DNA from: Isoperla grammatica
Taxonomy: Eukaryota; Arthropoda; Insecta; Plecoptera; Perlodidae
Direction: 5' to 3'
Assembly: GCA_945910005.1 (NCBI GenBank)
Contig: OX246747.1
Location: 34,075,635-34,139,634 of the forward strand
DNA length: 64,000 bases
How positions within the stretch are numbered: the stretch's first letter is position 1; each line of letters starts with the position of its first letter. Positions 24,179-34,894 of the stretch are shown piece after piece. The notes under the pieces were generated by a model, which saw nothing but the letters and a program-made list of their open reading frames with translations, searched no databases and was not told the DNA's origin. A program made the translations under genes and the position numbers.

Positions 24179-25135
24179 CTATATATCCAAGTCGGGATCG
24201 CGTGTGTGTGGTAAATAATATACAATCGTGTGTCGAATCGCAAACAACAACTGTCTAAGTGGATTTTGCATAACACGTCACAAGTACTATATACAGCTAA
24301 CTCGATCCCTTTGAAGTTTTCTGTCGCAAAGATACAACAATTCTAGTTAGATTCGACGGTCTAGCCATCCATGTAACTTTATCAAACCTTTGATGTTTTC
24401 TGTCGCAAAGATACAACAATTCCAGTTAGATTCGACGGTCTAGCCATCCATGTAGCTTTATCAAACCTTTGATGTTTTCTGTACAACAATTCCAGTTATA
24501 TTCGACGGTCTAGGCATCCATGTAACTATCAAACATGCACACAGTATATTAAAGTCGTGTGGATATAATCGTGTGTCCAAATGCAAACAACAACTGTCTA
24601 AGTAGATTTTGCATAACACGTCACAAGTAGTATATACAGCTAACTCGATCCCTTTGAAGTTTTCTGTCGCAAAGATACAACAATTCCAGTTAGATTCGAC
24701 GGTCTAGCCATCCATGTAACTATATCAAACGTGCACACAGTATATCAAAGTCGTGTGGATATAATCGTGTGTCCAAATGCAAACAACAACTATCTAAGTA
24801 GATTTTGCATAACACGTCACAATTTAGTATATACAGCTTATTCGATCCCTTTGATGTTTTCTGTCGCAAAGATACAACAATTCCAGTTAGATTCGACGGT
24901 CTAGCCATGTAACTACCAAACATGCACACAGTATATCCAAGTCGTGTGGATCTAATCGTGTGTCCAAATGCAAACAACAACTATCTAAGAGGATGTTGCC
25001 TAGCACGTCACAAGTACTATATACAGCTAACTCGATCCCTTTGAAGTTGAAGACATGTAACTATATCAAACATGCACACAGTATATCCAAGTCGGGATCG
25101 TGTGTGTGGTAATACAATCATGTGACAAAATGCAA
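24177..25135 (+). repeat. Tandem array of a ~190-bp unit with a nested ~80-bp duplication
   Basis: About four units begin CACGTCACAA and run through ACAGCTAACTCGATCCCTTT, GTCGCAAAGATACAACAATT, GACGGTCTAGCCATCC and CAAATGCAAACAACAACT. In the first unit the block from GTTTTCTGTCGCAAAG to TAGCCATCCATGTA is itself triplicated (24318-24530). Confidence 0.9.
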
Positions 25136-25139
25136 ACCC

Positions 25140-26092
25140 CAACTATCCAGCTCAATACTTCCTCAAGATATAAGTAGCTAGCTCAACACTTCCTCAATAT
25201 ATGAGCAGCTTCTAACTCAACATATCCTCAAGATATAAGTATAGCTAGCTCAACACTTCCTCAAGATATAAGTAGCTAGCTCAACACTTCCTCAGGATAT
25301 GAGCAGCTTCTAACTCAACATATCCTAAAGATATAAGTATAGCTAACTCAACACTTCATCAAGACATAGGCAGCTACTAGCTCAACACTTCCTCAAGATA
25401 TAAGTAGGCTATATAGCTAGCTCAACATATAAGATATAAGATAAAAGATATAAGAGCTCAAGATATAAGTAGCTAGCTCAACACTTCCTCAAGATATGAG
25501 CAGCTTCTAACTCAACACTTCCTCAAGATATAAGTAGCTAGCTCAACACTTCCTCAAGATATGAGCAGCTTCTAACTCAACACTTCCTCAAGATATAAGT
25601 ATAGCTAGCTCAACACTTCCTCAAGATATAAGTAGCTAGCTCAACACTTCCTCAGGATATGAGCAGCTTCTAACTCAACATATCCTAAAGATATAAGTAT
25701 AGCTAACTCAACACTTCATCAAGATATGAGCAGCTTCTAACTCAACACTTCCTCAAGATATAAGTAGGCTATATAGCTAGCTCAACATATAAGATATAAG
25801 ATAAAAGATATAAGAGCTCAAGATATAAGTAGCTAGCTCAACACTTCCTCAAGATATGAGCAGCTTCTAACTCAACACTTCCTCAAGATATAAGTAGCTA
25901 GCTCAACACTTCCTCAAGATATGAGCAGCTTCTAACTCAACACTTCCTCAAGATATAAGTAGCTAGCTCAACACTTCCTCAAGATATAAGTATAGCTAGC
26001 TCAACACTTCCTCGAGATGTAAACAGCTTCTAACTCAACACTACCTCAAGATATAAGTATAGCTAGCTAAACACTTCCTCAAGATATAAGGA
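25140..26092 (+). repeat. Tandem array of a 31-35-bp unit with ~360-bp higher-order repeat
   Basis: The basic unit is CTCAACACTTCCTCAAGATA followed by TAAGTAGCTAG or TGAGCAGCTTCTAA. The two versions are interleaved. A rare block with TAGGCTATATAGCTAG, then AAGATATAAGATAAAAG, occurs at about 25405 and again at about 25765, showing that about 360 bp were duplicated as a whole. Confidence 0.92.
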
Positions 26093-26595
26093 GTGATTTC
26101 ATTGGATGCATTGCAGATATGTGAAAAGTATTCGAGACTTTCGTATACAACTCGATCGCTCTGAAGTATTTCGCCGCAAAGATGCGCAACACTGTACATG
26201 GCCGGAGACAACTCAAGCAAACATGCGGCAGATTTAGCTTTGTTACAGTCGAATCGTGTTACTATAAAACGTTTCCAGTATACATTCCCTATATCCAGAT
26301 CGGGATTCTGTATTACACATGTCAAAACATGTTTAGACCTAGAAGAGGTAACATACATAGGGCCAGGCCTTTCTCCTCGATATTGATAATAAAAATAATC
26401 ACGTTTACCATATCTCTTCGTATACGATAGCGACATTTACATATATATCAAACACCCGTATCCAACATTCGTCGGGTCGGGGGGTGACAAGTCACCAGTT
26501 TCTTGGGCTATCTTCTAGTGCTTGCTAGCCAGGCTCAGCACCTCATCTTCTTCGTTTTCTTCTATATAACCGCCGTTTCTAATAATTCTCTAATA
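26093..26595. other. Spacer, no gene recognised
   Basis: A 131-codon minus frame (26041-26436) starts in this spacer and runs into the array. It has no recognisable motif and no splice context. Confidence 0.4.
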
Positions 26596-27000
26596 ATTTA
26601 TAGTTTTCGAGCGTTTATGAATTCCATGTATATCATATACATTATATGTTCATATCAACTTTGCAAAACGGTAAACTAGAGTTGCAGTCTTGTGTGTGTG
26701 GATGTAAGTAAATATTGTTTGTCTATGATAAATGTTTTGCAGGGCCAAAGAATACAGTATATATACAAAACAAAACCTTTTTCGTGCCAACGACTCAATA
26801 GTTTTTCGAACATTTATGAATTCCATGTATATCATATACGTTATATGTACACATCAACTTTGCAAAATGGTAAACTAGAGTTGTATTCTTGTGTGTGGAT
26901 GTAAGTAAATATTGTTTGTCTATGATAGATGTTTTGCAGGGCCAAAGAATACAGTATATATACAAAACAAAACCTTTTTCGCGCCAACGACTCAAACAGT
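26596..27000 (+). repeat. Two-copy tandem duplication, ~197 bp
   Basis: Both copies contain TTTATGAATTCCATGTATAT, TCAACTTTGCAAAA, GGATGTAAGTAAATATTG, TTTTGCAGGGCCAAAGAAT and GCCAACGACTCAA at 197-bp spacing. Each unit has an apparent donor-like GTAAGTAAAT and an acceptor-like TTTTGCAG, but the interval is too short for an intron. Confidence 0.9.
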
Positions 27001-27279
27001 GAATGCGAGGGTGCGTCCACGCAATACGTCTGGATATATTCAATTTGTCGGGGAAACACAACAACGCTATAGAAGTACCTAGATTTAAACGCTCGCTCAT
27101 GTCGTCAATACTCGTTTAAAACAGACCCGTGTGTGTGTGTGTGCGTGTGTGTGTGTACTCGATTTTTCGTTCTCTTTTTTGTTGGAATCTTTTTGAACGT
27201 ATCGCCGCACGTTTATATCGTCTCGTGACGTCACCATACGATAGAAACAATCGCCCGCATTCGTTGTATGTGTATAAAT
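27001..27279. other. Spacer with a GT microsatellite
   Basis: (GT)n with interruptions at 27128-27155 and TGACGTCA at 27226-27233. No gene seen. Confidence 0.45.
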
Positions 27280-27332
27280 CAGTGGCGGCTCGTGACCTGT
27301 GACACAGGGGTGCCCTCCCCGAGCCGCCACTG
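27280..27332. mobile_element. Miniature hAT-like palindrome, 53 bp
   Basis: It starts CAGTGGCGGCTCG and ends with its exact reverse complement CGAGCCGCCACTG. CAGTGGCGGC is a common hAT end. No 8-bp duplication could be found in the flanks, so it may be a deletion remnant. Confidence 0.6.
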
Positions 27333-27525
27333 CCGCTAAGGTGTAAAAATCGGTATATATTATGCACTTGTTTATGTATAAGTGTGTCGAGTGTATCGTT
27401 TAAACTCGATACGAATCCACTGCTTCACTTTCGCACTATATTAGATATTATAAAACGAATTACGAAAAAAGAAAATTGTAACACAACAAAACTGAGGAGG
27501 AGCACTGAAGACCCAAACTTGCGCC

Positions 27526-27545
27526 CCCCCCCCCCCCCCCCCCCC
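27526..27545. repeat. C homopolymer tract
   Basis: A run of 20 C in an otherwise unremarkable spacer (27333-27680). Confidence 0.9.
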
Positions 27546-27684
27546 GATGACAAACAACGATATGACTGGACCGGAAGCGACAATTATTGACAGAAGGATG
27601 GATGAACATTGGCTAGACTAGGGTGCTCTGAGCCTCGTTTTCATAACAGCTTGGTCGCATTGAATTGATCACTGTAGAAGAATG

Positions 27685-28370
27685 GTCATTGTCATCATCA
27701 TCATCATCATCATCATCATGGTATATAGGAACCAAAACCTTGTACGAGACTGTAACGTACACCATATGTCTAACATCGAAGCTATTTGTATGCAGCTCGT
27801 GCTAAGTACGATATTAATGAAACAGTTTTCAATTGAATCGTTGAATCATTAATAACAAACGAAGAGAATTATCATCATCATTATCATCATCATGGTATAT
27901 AGCCAAAACCTTGTACGAGACTGTAACGTATACACCATATGTCAACACCGAAACTATTTGTCTGCTCGTGCTAGGTAGGGTACGATATTAATGAAACTGT
28001 TTTAAATTCGATTGTTGAATCCTTAATGAAAACCGAGTTGAATCATTATCATCATCATGGTATATAGCCAAAACCTTGTACGAGACTGTAACGTATACCA
28101 TAGGTCTTACATCGAAACTGTTTGTCTGCAGCTCGTGCTATGTACGATATTAATGAAACTGTTTTAAATTCGAATTGTTAAATTGTTAATGAAAAACGAG
28201 TTTAATCATTATCATCATGGTATATAGCCAAAACCTTGTACGAGACTGTAACGTATACCATAGGTCTTACATCGAAACTGTTTGTCTGCAGCTCGTGCTA
28301 AGTACGATATTAATGAAACTGTTTTAAATTCGAATTGTTGAATTGTTAATGAAAAAGAGCGAAATTGATG
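27685..28370 (+). repeat. Tandem array, four copies of 160-178 bp with (CAT)n
   Basis: Each unit starts with (ATC/CAT)n, then GGTATATAGCCAAAACCTTG, TACGAGACTGTAACGTA, CATCGAAACT, GTACGATATTAATGAAAC and TTTTAAATTCGA. The CAT run shortens from the first to the last unit. Confidence 0.93.
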
Positions 28371-28800
28371 AACAATCGACAAACAACGAGGTGACTGCAT
28401 ACATGGGCCGGACGCGACAATTATAGACTCAGCAGGATGGCTGAACATGGGTGGCTACGGAGCCTCGTTCATGTAAGTTTGGTCGCATTGAATTAGGCCT
28501 AATCACTGCAATTGTTGAAGAAATGAAGAAATACCAAGAACAGCAGCCTGAAGATGAAAGCTCGGCCATGTATATACAAGACAATACAGCCCACATTAGC
28601 GCACTTCTTCTAGGCTTTAGAACGCGATATTCTTCAGAAAATTGTTGACAATTCCCATGAAATGTGGATTTTATTAAATTGGGGGAAAATGTGGATTGCA
28701 AAATTAATGTTGCGATTTTGGTTGGATGAGCTTCCGCCTATCACTGAAAGAGTCTAACGCACCAAGCAAGAAAAAAGTGGGAGAGTTGTACCCTTAACTT
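28371..28800. other. Spacer with a protein-like fragment
   Basis: The plus frame 28451-28648 reads ...AIVEEMKKYQEQQPEDES... to SSENC and stops. It looks more protein-like than its surroundings (glutamate- and glutamine-rich helix), but has no clear acceptor, no polyA signal nearby and no family match I recognise. Confidence 0.25.
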
Positions 28801-28805
28801 CTTTG

Positions 28806-29700
28806 ACCAGTTTAAGCATGGAAAGTGGCAAATGTACCCTTGATGTCTTTGATACATCTAAGCCTACGCCTAGAACTTGAAGTCCTGTGCTAGAATGGAA
28901 AGTGGCAAATGTACCCTTGATGTCTTTGATGCATCTAAGCCTACGCCTAGAACTTGAAGTCCTGTGCTAGAATGGAAAGTGGCAAATGTACCCTTGATGC
29001 CTTTGATGCATCTAAGCCTAGGGTCGCCTAGAACTTGAAAAGTCCTGTGCTAGAATGGAAAGTGGCAAATGTACCCTTGATGCCTTTGATGCATCTAAGC
29101 CTACGCCTAGAACTTGAAGTCCTGTGCTAGAATGGAAAGTGGCAAATGTACCCTTGATGCCTTTGATGCATCTAAGCCTACGCCTAGAACTTGACGTCCT
29201 GTGCTAGAATGGAAAGTGGCAAATGTACTCTTGATGCCTTTGATGCATCTAAGCCTACGCCTAGAACTTGAAGTCCTGTGCTACAATGGAAAGTGGCAAA
29301 TGTACCCTTGATGTCTTTGATGCATCTAACCCTAGGGTCGCCTAGAACTTAAAAAGTCCTGTGCTAGAATGGAAAGTGGCAAATGTACCCTTGATGCCTT
29401 TGATGCATCTAAGCCTACGCCTAGAACTTGAAGTCCTGTGCTAGAATGGAAAGTGGCAAATGTACCCTTGATGCCTTTGATGCATCTAAGCCTACGCCTA
29501 GAACTTGACGTCCTGTGCTAGAATGGAAAGTGGCAAATGTACTCTTGATGCCTTTGATGCATCTAAGCCTACGCCTAGAACTTGAAGTCCTGTGCTACAA
29601 TGGAAAGTGGCAAATGTACTCTTGATGCCTTTGATGCATCTAAGCCTACGCCTAGAACTTGACAAGTCCTATGCTAGAATGGAAAATGGCAAATGTACTC
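28806..29700 (+). repeat. Tandem array of a ~77-bp unit, about 12 copies (outer part of left arm of inverted repeat)
   Basis: The unit contains GAATGGAAAGTGGCAAATG, TACCCTTGATGCCTTTGATG, CATCTAAGCCTACGCC and TAGAACTTGAAGTCCTGTGC. Some units have a GGGTCG insertion. The opposite arm (33190-33400) has only about three copies of the same unit in reverse orientation. Confidence 0.95.
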
Positions 29701-30478
29701 ATGATTTTGTTGGGGTATCTTGGCCTATACGCCTAGCACACGAGAAGACCAGCGCAAGCAAGAAAAGTGGCTCAAAGTGTACCATTGTTTCCTTTGATTG
29801 ATTGATTGGTTGGTTGTTAATAATGCAATCATCGTATAGACACCAACCAATTTAACTGAAAAAATTGCTACTAATTGGTAGGACACTGTCTCAACTGAAT
29901 GTCTCCTAAGATAGAGTCACATAATGTGACTGCACTAGGTTCTCTCTGCAGCTAAACTTGGAGTGGACAAGAATGGAGGATGCTATTGTTCTGGATCTGA
30001 AGTAAATCAAATGCCTTCTTCGGGTCAACAGTCAAGCAGTGTTTTCACAAAAAGGACGACGACATCTTTTTTGTGATTTCAATTACCACTCTTCGTCTGG
30101 ATCAATGTTTATATCGTCGTCTTACAGCGAAGAGGTCTGATAGGATATGAAGCACTGTCGGGCACTGAGCACCAACACCAACCACGTCACATGTGTGGAT
30201 GGACAACCTGTCAAAACCTGTCTAGAGACACGAGTACCTGGGTTCGAGGCCATGTCGTCACAATGTTCTGCTGCTGGGAATGTGGATCGCCAAGTATTGA
30301 AGACTTGTGCGGTACAACGTCATCGCGACAGACAAGAATATTAATATCATGTTTGATATAGACACTTTATCACGGGTTGTTTTCTATGACTACTGAAATA
30401 AACAATATTATGTTTGTAAAATAGATTTGAGTTTTGTTTATTAGATCCACTGCCTTGTTAGTTTGTAGTTTGTTTGGA
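29701..30478 (+). repeat. Left arm of a large inverted repeat (single-copy part)
   Basis: This stretch is repeated in reverse orientation at 32447-33190 with only scattered differences. Shared landmarks are TGATTGATTGGTTGGTTGTT, AGTCACATAATGTGACT, TGGATCAATGTT and TAGTTTGTAGTTT. Near its inner end is a 65-codon cysteine-containing frame (30147-30344, start MKHCRALSTNTNHVTC) followed by AATAAA at about 30398. A second frame is also open there. The frame survives in the other arm as 68 codons. It is not recognised and could be a captured gene fragment. Confidence 0.85.
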
Positions 30479-30575
30479 CCAAGGTCTACTTGATCTCCGC
30501 CTAGCGGAGGCTCGTCGAACTCGCAAGTTGGAGTTTGACGAGCCTCCGCTAGGCGGAGTTAAAGTAGGCCTTGAT
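30479..30575. mobile_element. CAAGGTCTACTTG palindromic element, short form
   Basis: Near-perfect hairpin: CAAGGTCTACTTGATCTCCG at the left, AGTAGGCCTTG at the right, centred on CTCGCAAGTTGGAG. It sits exactly at the inner edge of the left inverted-repeat arm. The flanks show no 8-bp duplication. Confidence 0.65.
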
Positions 30576-30819
30576 CCATATCTTTGGCCTTGATCAAAGA
30601 TATTACAATATTCCCTGCCTTGATGATGAAGGTTTTTAACAGGGCGTCTCAGGTCAAAGCTAAAGTAGGTAGCAGCACCTATTCTAAATGAAAACAAGAT
30701 TTCAGTACTGCTAGCGCTGTGAGCGGCAGAAAGTCGCGCCTGAGACGCCCATTCATGTTACAGCATGGAGACTAGCCCCCAAAGAGCTAATGCTCTATTC
30801 CAATTTCTTTGCCTAGCGG

Positions 30820-31235
30820 AGATCAATGTCCGTCGATCCCCTGGCGGAGGTACGGTAAACCTAAGACTTTGGAGTTCAACGAGCCTCCACCAGGGGATTA
30901 ACGGACCTTGCGGAGATCAAGTAGACCTTGATTACGACCAATGAGGCGGTGAATCGTGACCATGTACATTTCAATGGGGCTTTGCACACAAAGCTTGACG
31001 TAGAATGCGCCACCACCGTCCAAGCCCAAATCCATGACCTGCTGGATGGGTAAATCAGCGCGGACAAGGTCTACTTGACCCATCCAGAAGGGCGTGATGG
31101 CAGCATTTTGCCAAAGACATTGGAATAGAAGTAGCGCCACCACAGTACGAGCTCAAGTCCAGAGCCTCCTGGATGGGTAAATCAGCCCTTTTTTCAGGGC
31201 TAAGTTATGCGGAGATCAAGTAGACCTTGTCTGAG
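30820..31235. mobile_element. Cluster of palindrome-family ends with two exon-like modules
   Basis: Terminal repeats of the CAAGGTCTACTTG family occur inward at about 30917, 31066 and 31212. GTCCGTCGATCCCCTGG at 30829 and its inverted partner CCAGGGGATTAACGGAC at 30889 form a separate hairpin, related to 51187-51267. On the minus strand, 30990-31060 and 31126-31190 encode two similar peptides, ADLPIQQVMDLGLDGGGAF and ADLPIQEALDLSSYCGGA, probably a duplicated captured exon. The source protein was not recognised. Confidence 0.5.
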
Positions 31236-31640
31236 GGCTGGCACTACGCTGGCGCTGCAAGTGGGAGAATGTGGCAGTGCAAAGCCCCATTTTATTTATG
31301 AATGATAAATGTATTTATTATTTAAAATAATAAAATAATAATAATACACGATGGCAGGACAGCGTAAGGAAGGAGGTGGAGCATCAAGGAGGAAGCAAAC
31401 CTTTATTTGAAACAAAAAAACACTAAAACACAACAATGAAACAAATTAATCGAACCGATGGACAAACAACAAGCCGTCAAAAAATAAAATGTTCTGAAGT
31501 TGGAAAATTTAAGTGTTCAAAACGTTTACAAACTTTCAGATCTTTGCTGTCCATTAGTTTGCATTGTTGTAGTTCGGCTGTGGCGTCAGTTGCAGGTTCC
31601 CTTAAACAAAAAAAACAGTTGCAGAAATGACGTCTATTTT
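31236..31640. mobile_element. Degenerate member of the GACAAACAAC / GCTGTC palindromic MITE family
   Basis: Contains CTGGCGCTGC...GTGCAAAGCCCCAT (shared inverted with 56657-56700), AACAATGAAACAAAT, GATGGACAAACAACAAGCC and CATTGTTGTAGTTCGGCTGT. Relatives are at 52735, 55320, 56690 and 62327. The 64-codon plus frame is incidental. Confidence 0.5.
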
Positions 31641-31825
31641 TAATCTCAAAGAGTCGATTGTGTAAACTACAGACGGCATCGCTGCAATCAGTACAGATAA
31701 CTCTCTTGTGACGTAGATACCTACTTGCGTACAAGTCCACAGTTCTTAGGGCGTGATAACAATAGTTGCGGGATGACTCAGTCTAAGGCAATGTGACTGA
31801 TAACAATGGAACCGAGTGGAAACGT

Positions 31826-32030
31826 CTTTGGAAAAGACAACTATTCTAATGTCTTTGGAAAAAACAACTATTCTAATGTCTTTGGAAAAAACAACTATTC
31901 CAATGTCTTTGGAAAAAACTATTCCAATGTCTTTGGAAAAAAACACTTTTCTAATGTCTTTGGAAAAAACAGCTATTCCAATGTCTTTGGAAAAAAAAAC
32001 TATTCTAATGTCTTTGGAAAAACAAGGGTG
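31826..32030. repeat. Tandem array of a ~30-bp unit, seven to eight copies
   Basis: The unit is AATGTCTTTGGAAAA followed by AACAACTATTCT. A-run length varies, shifting the frame. Three overlapping frames on both strands are repeat artefacts. It is followed by a hairpin (AACGCATTCTAT..., 32051-32115) enclosing 24 bp. Confidence 0.9.
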
Positions 32031-32150
32031 CGTGCACAAAGAAAGCAAGTTAACGCATTCTATCATAGACTTCGAGCACAGGGTGGTTCCTGAAGTCTAC
32101 GATAGAGTGCGTTAAACCTCCCTGGTTACCAGCGCTGAACTACGTCATAA

Positions 32151-32446
32151 ATCAAGGTCTACTTGATCTCCGCCTAGCGGAGGCTCGTCGGTCATAAATG
32201 TCAATAAGCTTTCAAGTGCAGCGAGCCTCTAACCAGCTTTTTTTGCTAGGGGATTGATGAACCTCAAATTCTGTCGATCTGCGCGCGCTAATGGCCTAGC
32301 GGCAGACGAGGCAAGCTCTAAGTTTGCCTCGTCTGCCGCTAGGCCACTAGCGCGCGCAGATCGACAGACCTTGGATGAACCTTAGCAACGATCTAACTTG
32401 GGAGTTCGACGAGCCTCCGCTAGGCGGAGATCAAGTAGACCTTGGT
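32151..32446. mobile_element. CAAGGTCTACTTG element with a nested ~100-bp hairpin
   Basis: The outer ends are CAAGGTCTACTTGATCTCCG at 32151 and CGGAGATCAAGTAGACCTTG ending at 32446. Nested inside, 32270-32368 is a separate hairpin with arms of about 45 bp starting TCTGTCGATCTGCGCGCGC and a short loop. The right end coincides with the inner edge of the right inverted-repeat arm. Confidence 0.7.
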
Positions 32447-33405
32447 CCAAATAAACTACAAACTAACAAGGCAGTGAATTTAATAAACAAAACTCAAATC
32501 TATTTTACAAACATAAAATTGTTTATTTCAGTAGTCATAGAAAACAACCAGTGATAAAGTGTCTATATCAAACATGACAATATTCTTGTATGTCGCGAAG
32601 ACGTTGTACCCCACAAGTCTTCAATACTTGGCGATCCACATTCCCAGCAGCAGAACATTGTGACGACATGGCCTCGAACCCAGGTACTCGTGTCTCTAGA
32701 CAGGTTTTGACAGGTTGTCCATCCACACATGTGACGTGGTTGGTGTTGGTGCTCACTGCCCGACAGTGCTTCATATCCTATCAGACCTCTTCGCTGTAAG
32801 ACGACGACAGTAACATTGATCCAGACGAAGAGTGGCAATTGAAATCACAAACAAGTCGTCGTCGTCCTTTTTGTGAAAACACAGCTTGACTGTTGACCCG
32901 AAGATGAAGGCATTTGATTTACTTCAGATCCAGAACAATACAACCCTCCATTCTTGTCCACTCCAAGTTGAGCTGCAGAGAGAACCTAGGGCAGTCACAT
33001 TATGTGACTATCTAAGGAGACATTCAGTTGAGACAGTGTCCTACCAATTGGTAGATATTTTTTCAGTTAAATTAATTGGTCTCCATACGATGATTGCATT
33101 ATAAACAACCAACCAATCAATCAAAGGAAACAAGGGTACACTTAGAGCCACTTTTTCCTTGCGCTGGTCTTCTTGTATGCCAGGCGTAGCCCAAGATACC
33201 CCACCAAAATCATGAGTACATTTGCCATTTTCCATTCTAGCATAGGACTTTTAAAATTCTAGGCTACCCTAGGCTTAGATACATCAAAAGACCAAGTGTA
33301 CATTTGCCACTTTCCATTCAAGTACTGGAATTATCAAGTTCTAGGCGTAGGCTTAGATGCATCAAAAGACCATGGGTACATTTGTCACTTTCCATTCTAG
33401 AAATC
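32447..33405 (-). repeat. Right arm of the large inverted repeat
   Basis: Reverse complement of 29671-30478 plus about three copies of the ~77-bp unit at its outer end (33190-33400). The minus frame 32568-32774 (start MKHCRAVSTNTNHVTC) matches the left-arm frame with only a few substitutions. A second minus frame (32563-32838) is also open, so the coding frame, if any, is undecided. Confidence 0.85.
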
Positions 33406-33700
33406 GCAACCCCCATGCACGCCACCGGAAGTAAAACTACCATCTGCCGCGCAACCAGGAGCCGCACTAACATCTAGGCGACCCTAGGCTTCACAACACG
33501 TTGACCGGTACTGTACCGCCTCGTTTTGACTTCAAAGGGGTGAACAAGTTTGGTCACGTGATTTTCTCACTCTTTACAAAAGACTAGTGACGTCATACTT
33601 AGTTTCTCTTAGACACTTGTCTTAAACCTTAATAATATCGTAGTGGGCCATGTAGACCCGTTGATTGCAGAGCTATACATTATTACTGCTGAACGGGTTT
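33406..33700. other. Spacer, no gene recognised
   Basis: Contains TGACGTCA at 33588-33595 and a TCACGTGA palindrome at about 33555. Nothing else could be supported. Confidence 0.4.
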
Positions 33701-33714
33701 TCTTTGTGCGATGA

Positions 33715-34720
33715 AGTGCGCCAACATTACGGTTCAATACTTCAATGTGACGTACTGTGGAACGTTTCCTCGACTGGCACATAGATGGCGTTAGTGTACT
33801 CTGCCGATCGAAAAACCGACTACTTTATCACGTGGCATTGCCATAAGCTCTTCATTTTTGTTCCATTTGTTGAATTGAAATAACGGTTTAATGTGACGTT
33901 GTACTGTTGAACGTTTCCTCGATGGTATGCACATAGATGGCGCTGGTGTACTCTGCCGATCGAAACACCGACTACTTTATCACGTGGCATTGCCATAAGC
34001 TCTTCATTTTTGTTCCATTTGTTGAATTGAAATAACGGTTTAATGTGACGTTGTACTGTGGAACGTTTCCTCGACTGGCACATAGATGGCGCTAGTGTAC
34101 TCTGCCGATCGAAACACCCGACTACTTTATCACCTGGCATTGCATAAGTCTTTATTTTTCTTCCATTTGTTGAATTGAAATAACGGTTTAATGTGACGTT
34201 GTACTGTTGAACGTTTCCCCGATGGTATGCACATAGATGGCGCTGGTGTACTCTGCCGATCGAAACACCGACTACTTTATCACGTGGCATTGCCATAAGC
34301 TCTTCATTTTTCTTCCATTTGTTGAATTAAAATAACGGTTTAATGTGACGTTGTACTGTTGAACGTTTCCTCGACTGGCACATAGATGGCGCTGGTGTAC
34401 TCTGCCGATCGAAACACCGACTACTTTATCACGTGGCATGGCCATAAGCTCTTCTTCTTTTGCTCCAGTTGTTGAATTGAAACGAAATTTGTCTTCACAG
34501 CCAATCAAGTCTTTTGACGTCGTAATCTTACAACTAGGAGAGACATGCCATGCACATACATGGCGCTAGTGTACTCTGCCGATCGAAACACCGACTACTG
34601 TATCACGTGGCATTGCCATAAGCTCTTCTTGTTTTGCTCCAGTTGTTGAATTGAAATGAAATTAGTGCTCACAGCCAATCAGGTCGCTTGACGTCGTCGT
34701 CTTACTACTGGGAGAGACAT
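33715..34720 (+). repeat. Tandem array of a ~150-bp unit, about six copies, each with CACGTG and AGATGGCGC
   Basis: The unit contains GGTTTAATGTGACGTTGTAC, GAACGTTTCCTCGA, ACATAGATGGCGCTxGTGTA, CTCTGCCGATCGAAACACCG, ACTACTTTATCACGTGGCAT and TGCCATAAGCTCTTC. The last two units diverge on one side and contain CAGCCAATCA. The 158-codon and 78-codon minus frames with repeated MAMPRDKVVGVSIGRVHQRH are by-products of the array. Confidence 0.93.
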
Positions 34721-34894
34721 GAATCAATAAGATCACTGGTAGATGCTGTCGAGTAAAGCACACAATTTTCGCGATTCCGTGTATTTTTCCTCTAGAGCAT
34801 CGCAAACACTTTCTACCATTTATGACGTCATTGAAGATATTCTAATGCGTCATCGCTACATGTCAATCAATTCTCGGACATACAATTGGGCGAT

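Noticed and set aside
16384..26092. Regular repeats that might be CRISPR arrays
   Set aside because: Units are head-to-tail with no unique spacers, in a eukaryotic genome with introns; they are satellites.
28451..28648. Protein-like frame ending ...RTRYSSENC
   Set aside because: Composition looks protein-like, but there is no acceptor, no partner exon and no family match, so it is noted only as spacer content.
33820..34508. 158- and 78-codon minus frames (MAMPRDKVVGVSIGRVHQRH)
   Set aside because: Repeat translation in a ~150-bp array; neighbouring units shift the frame and no homologue is recognised.
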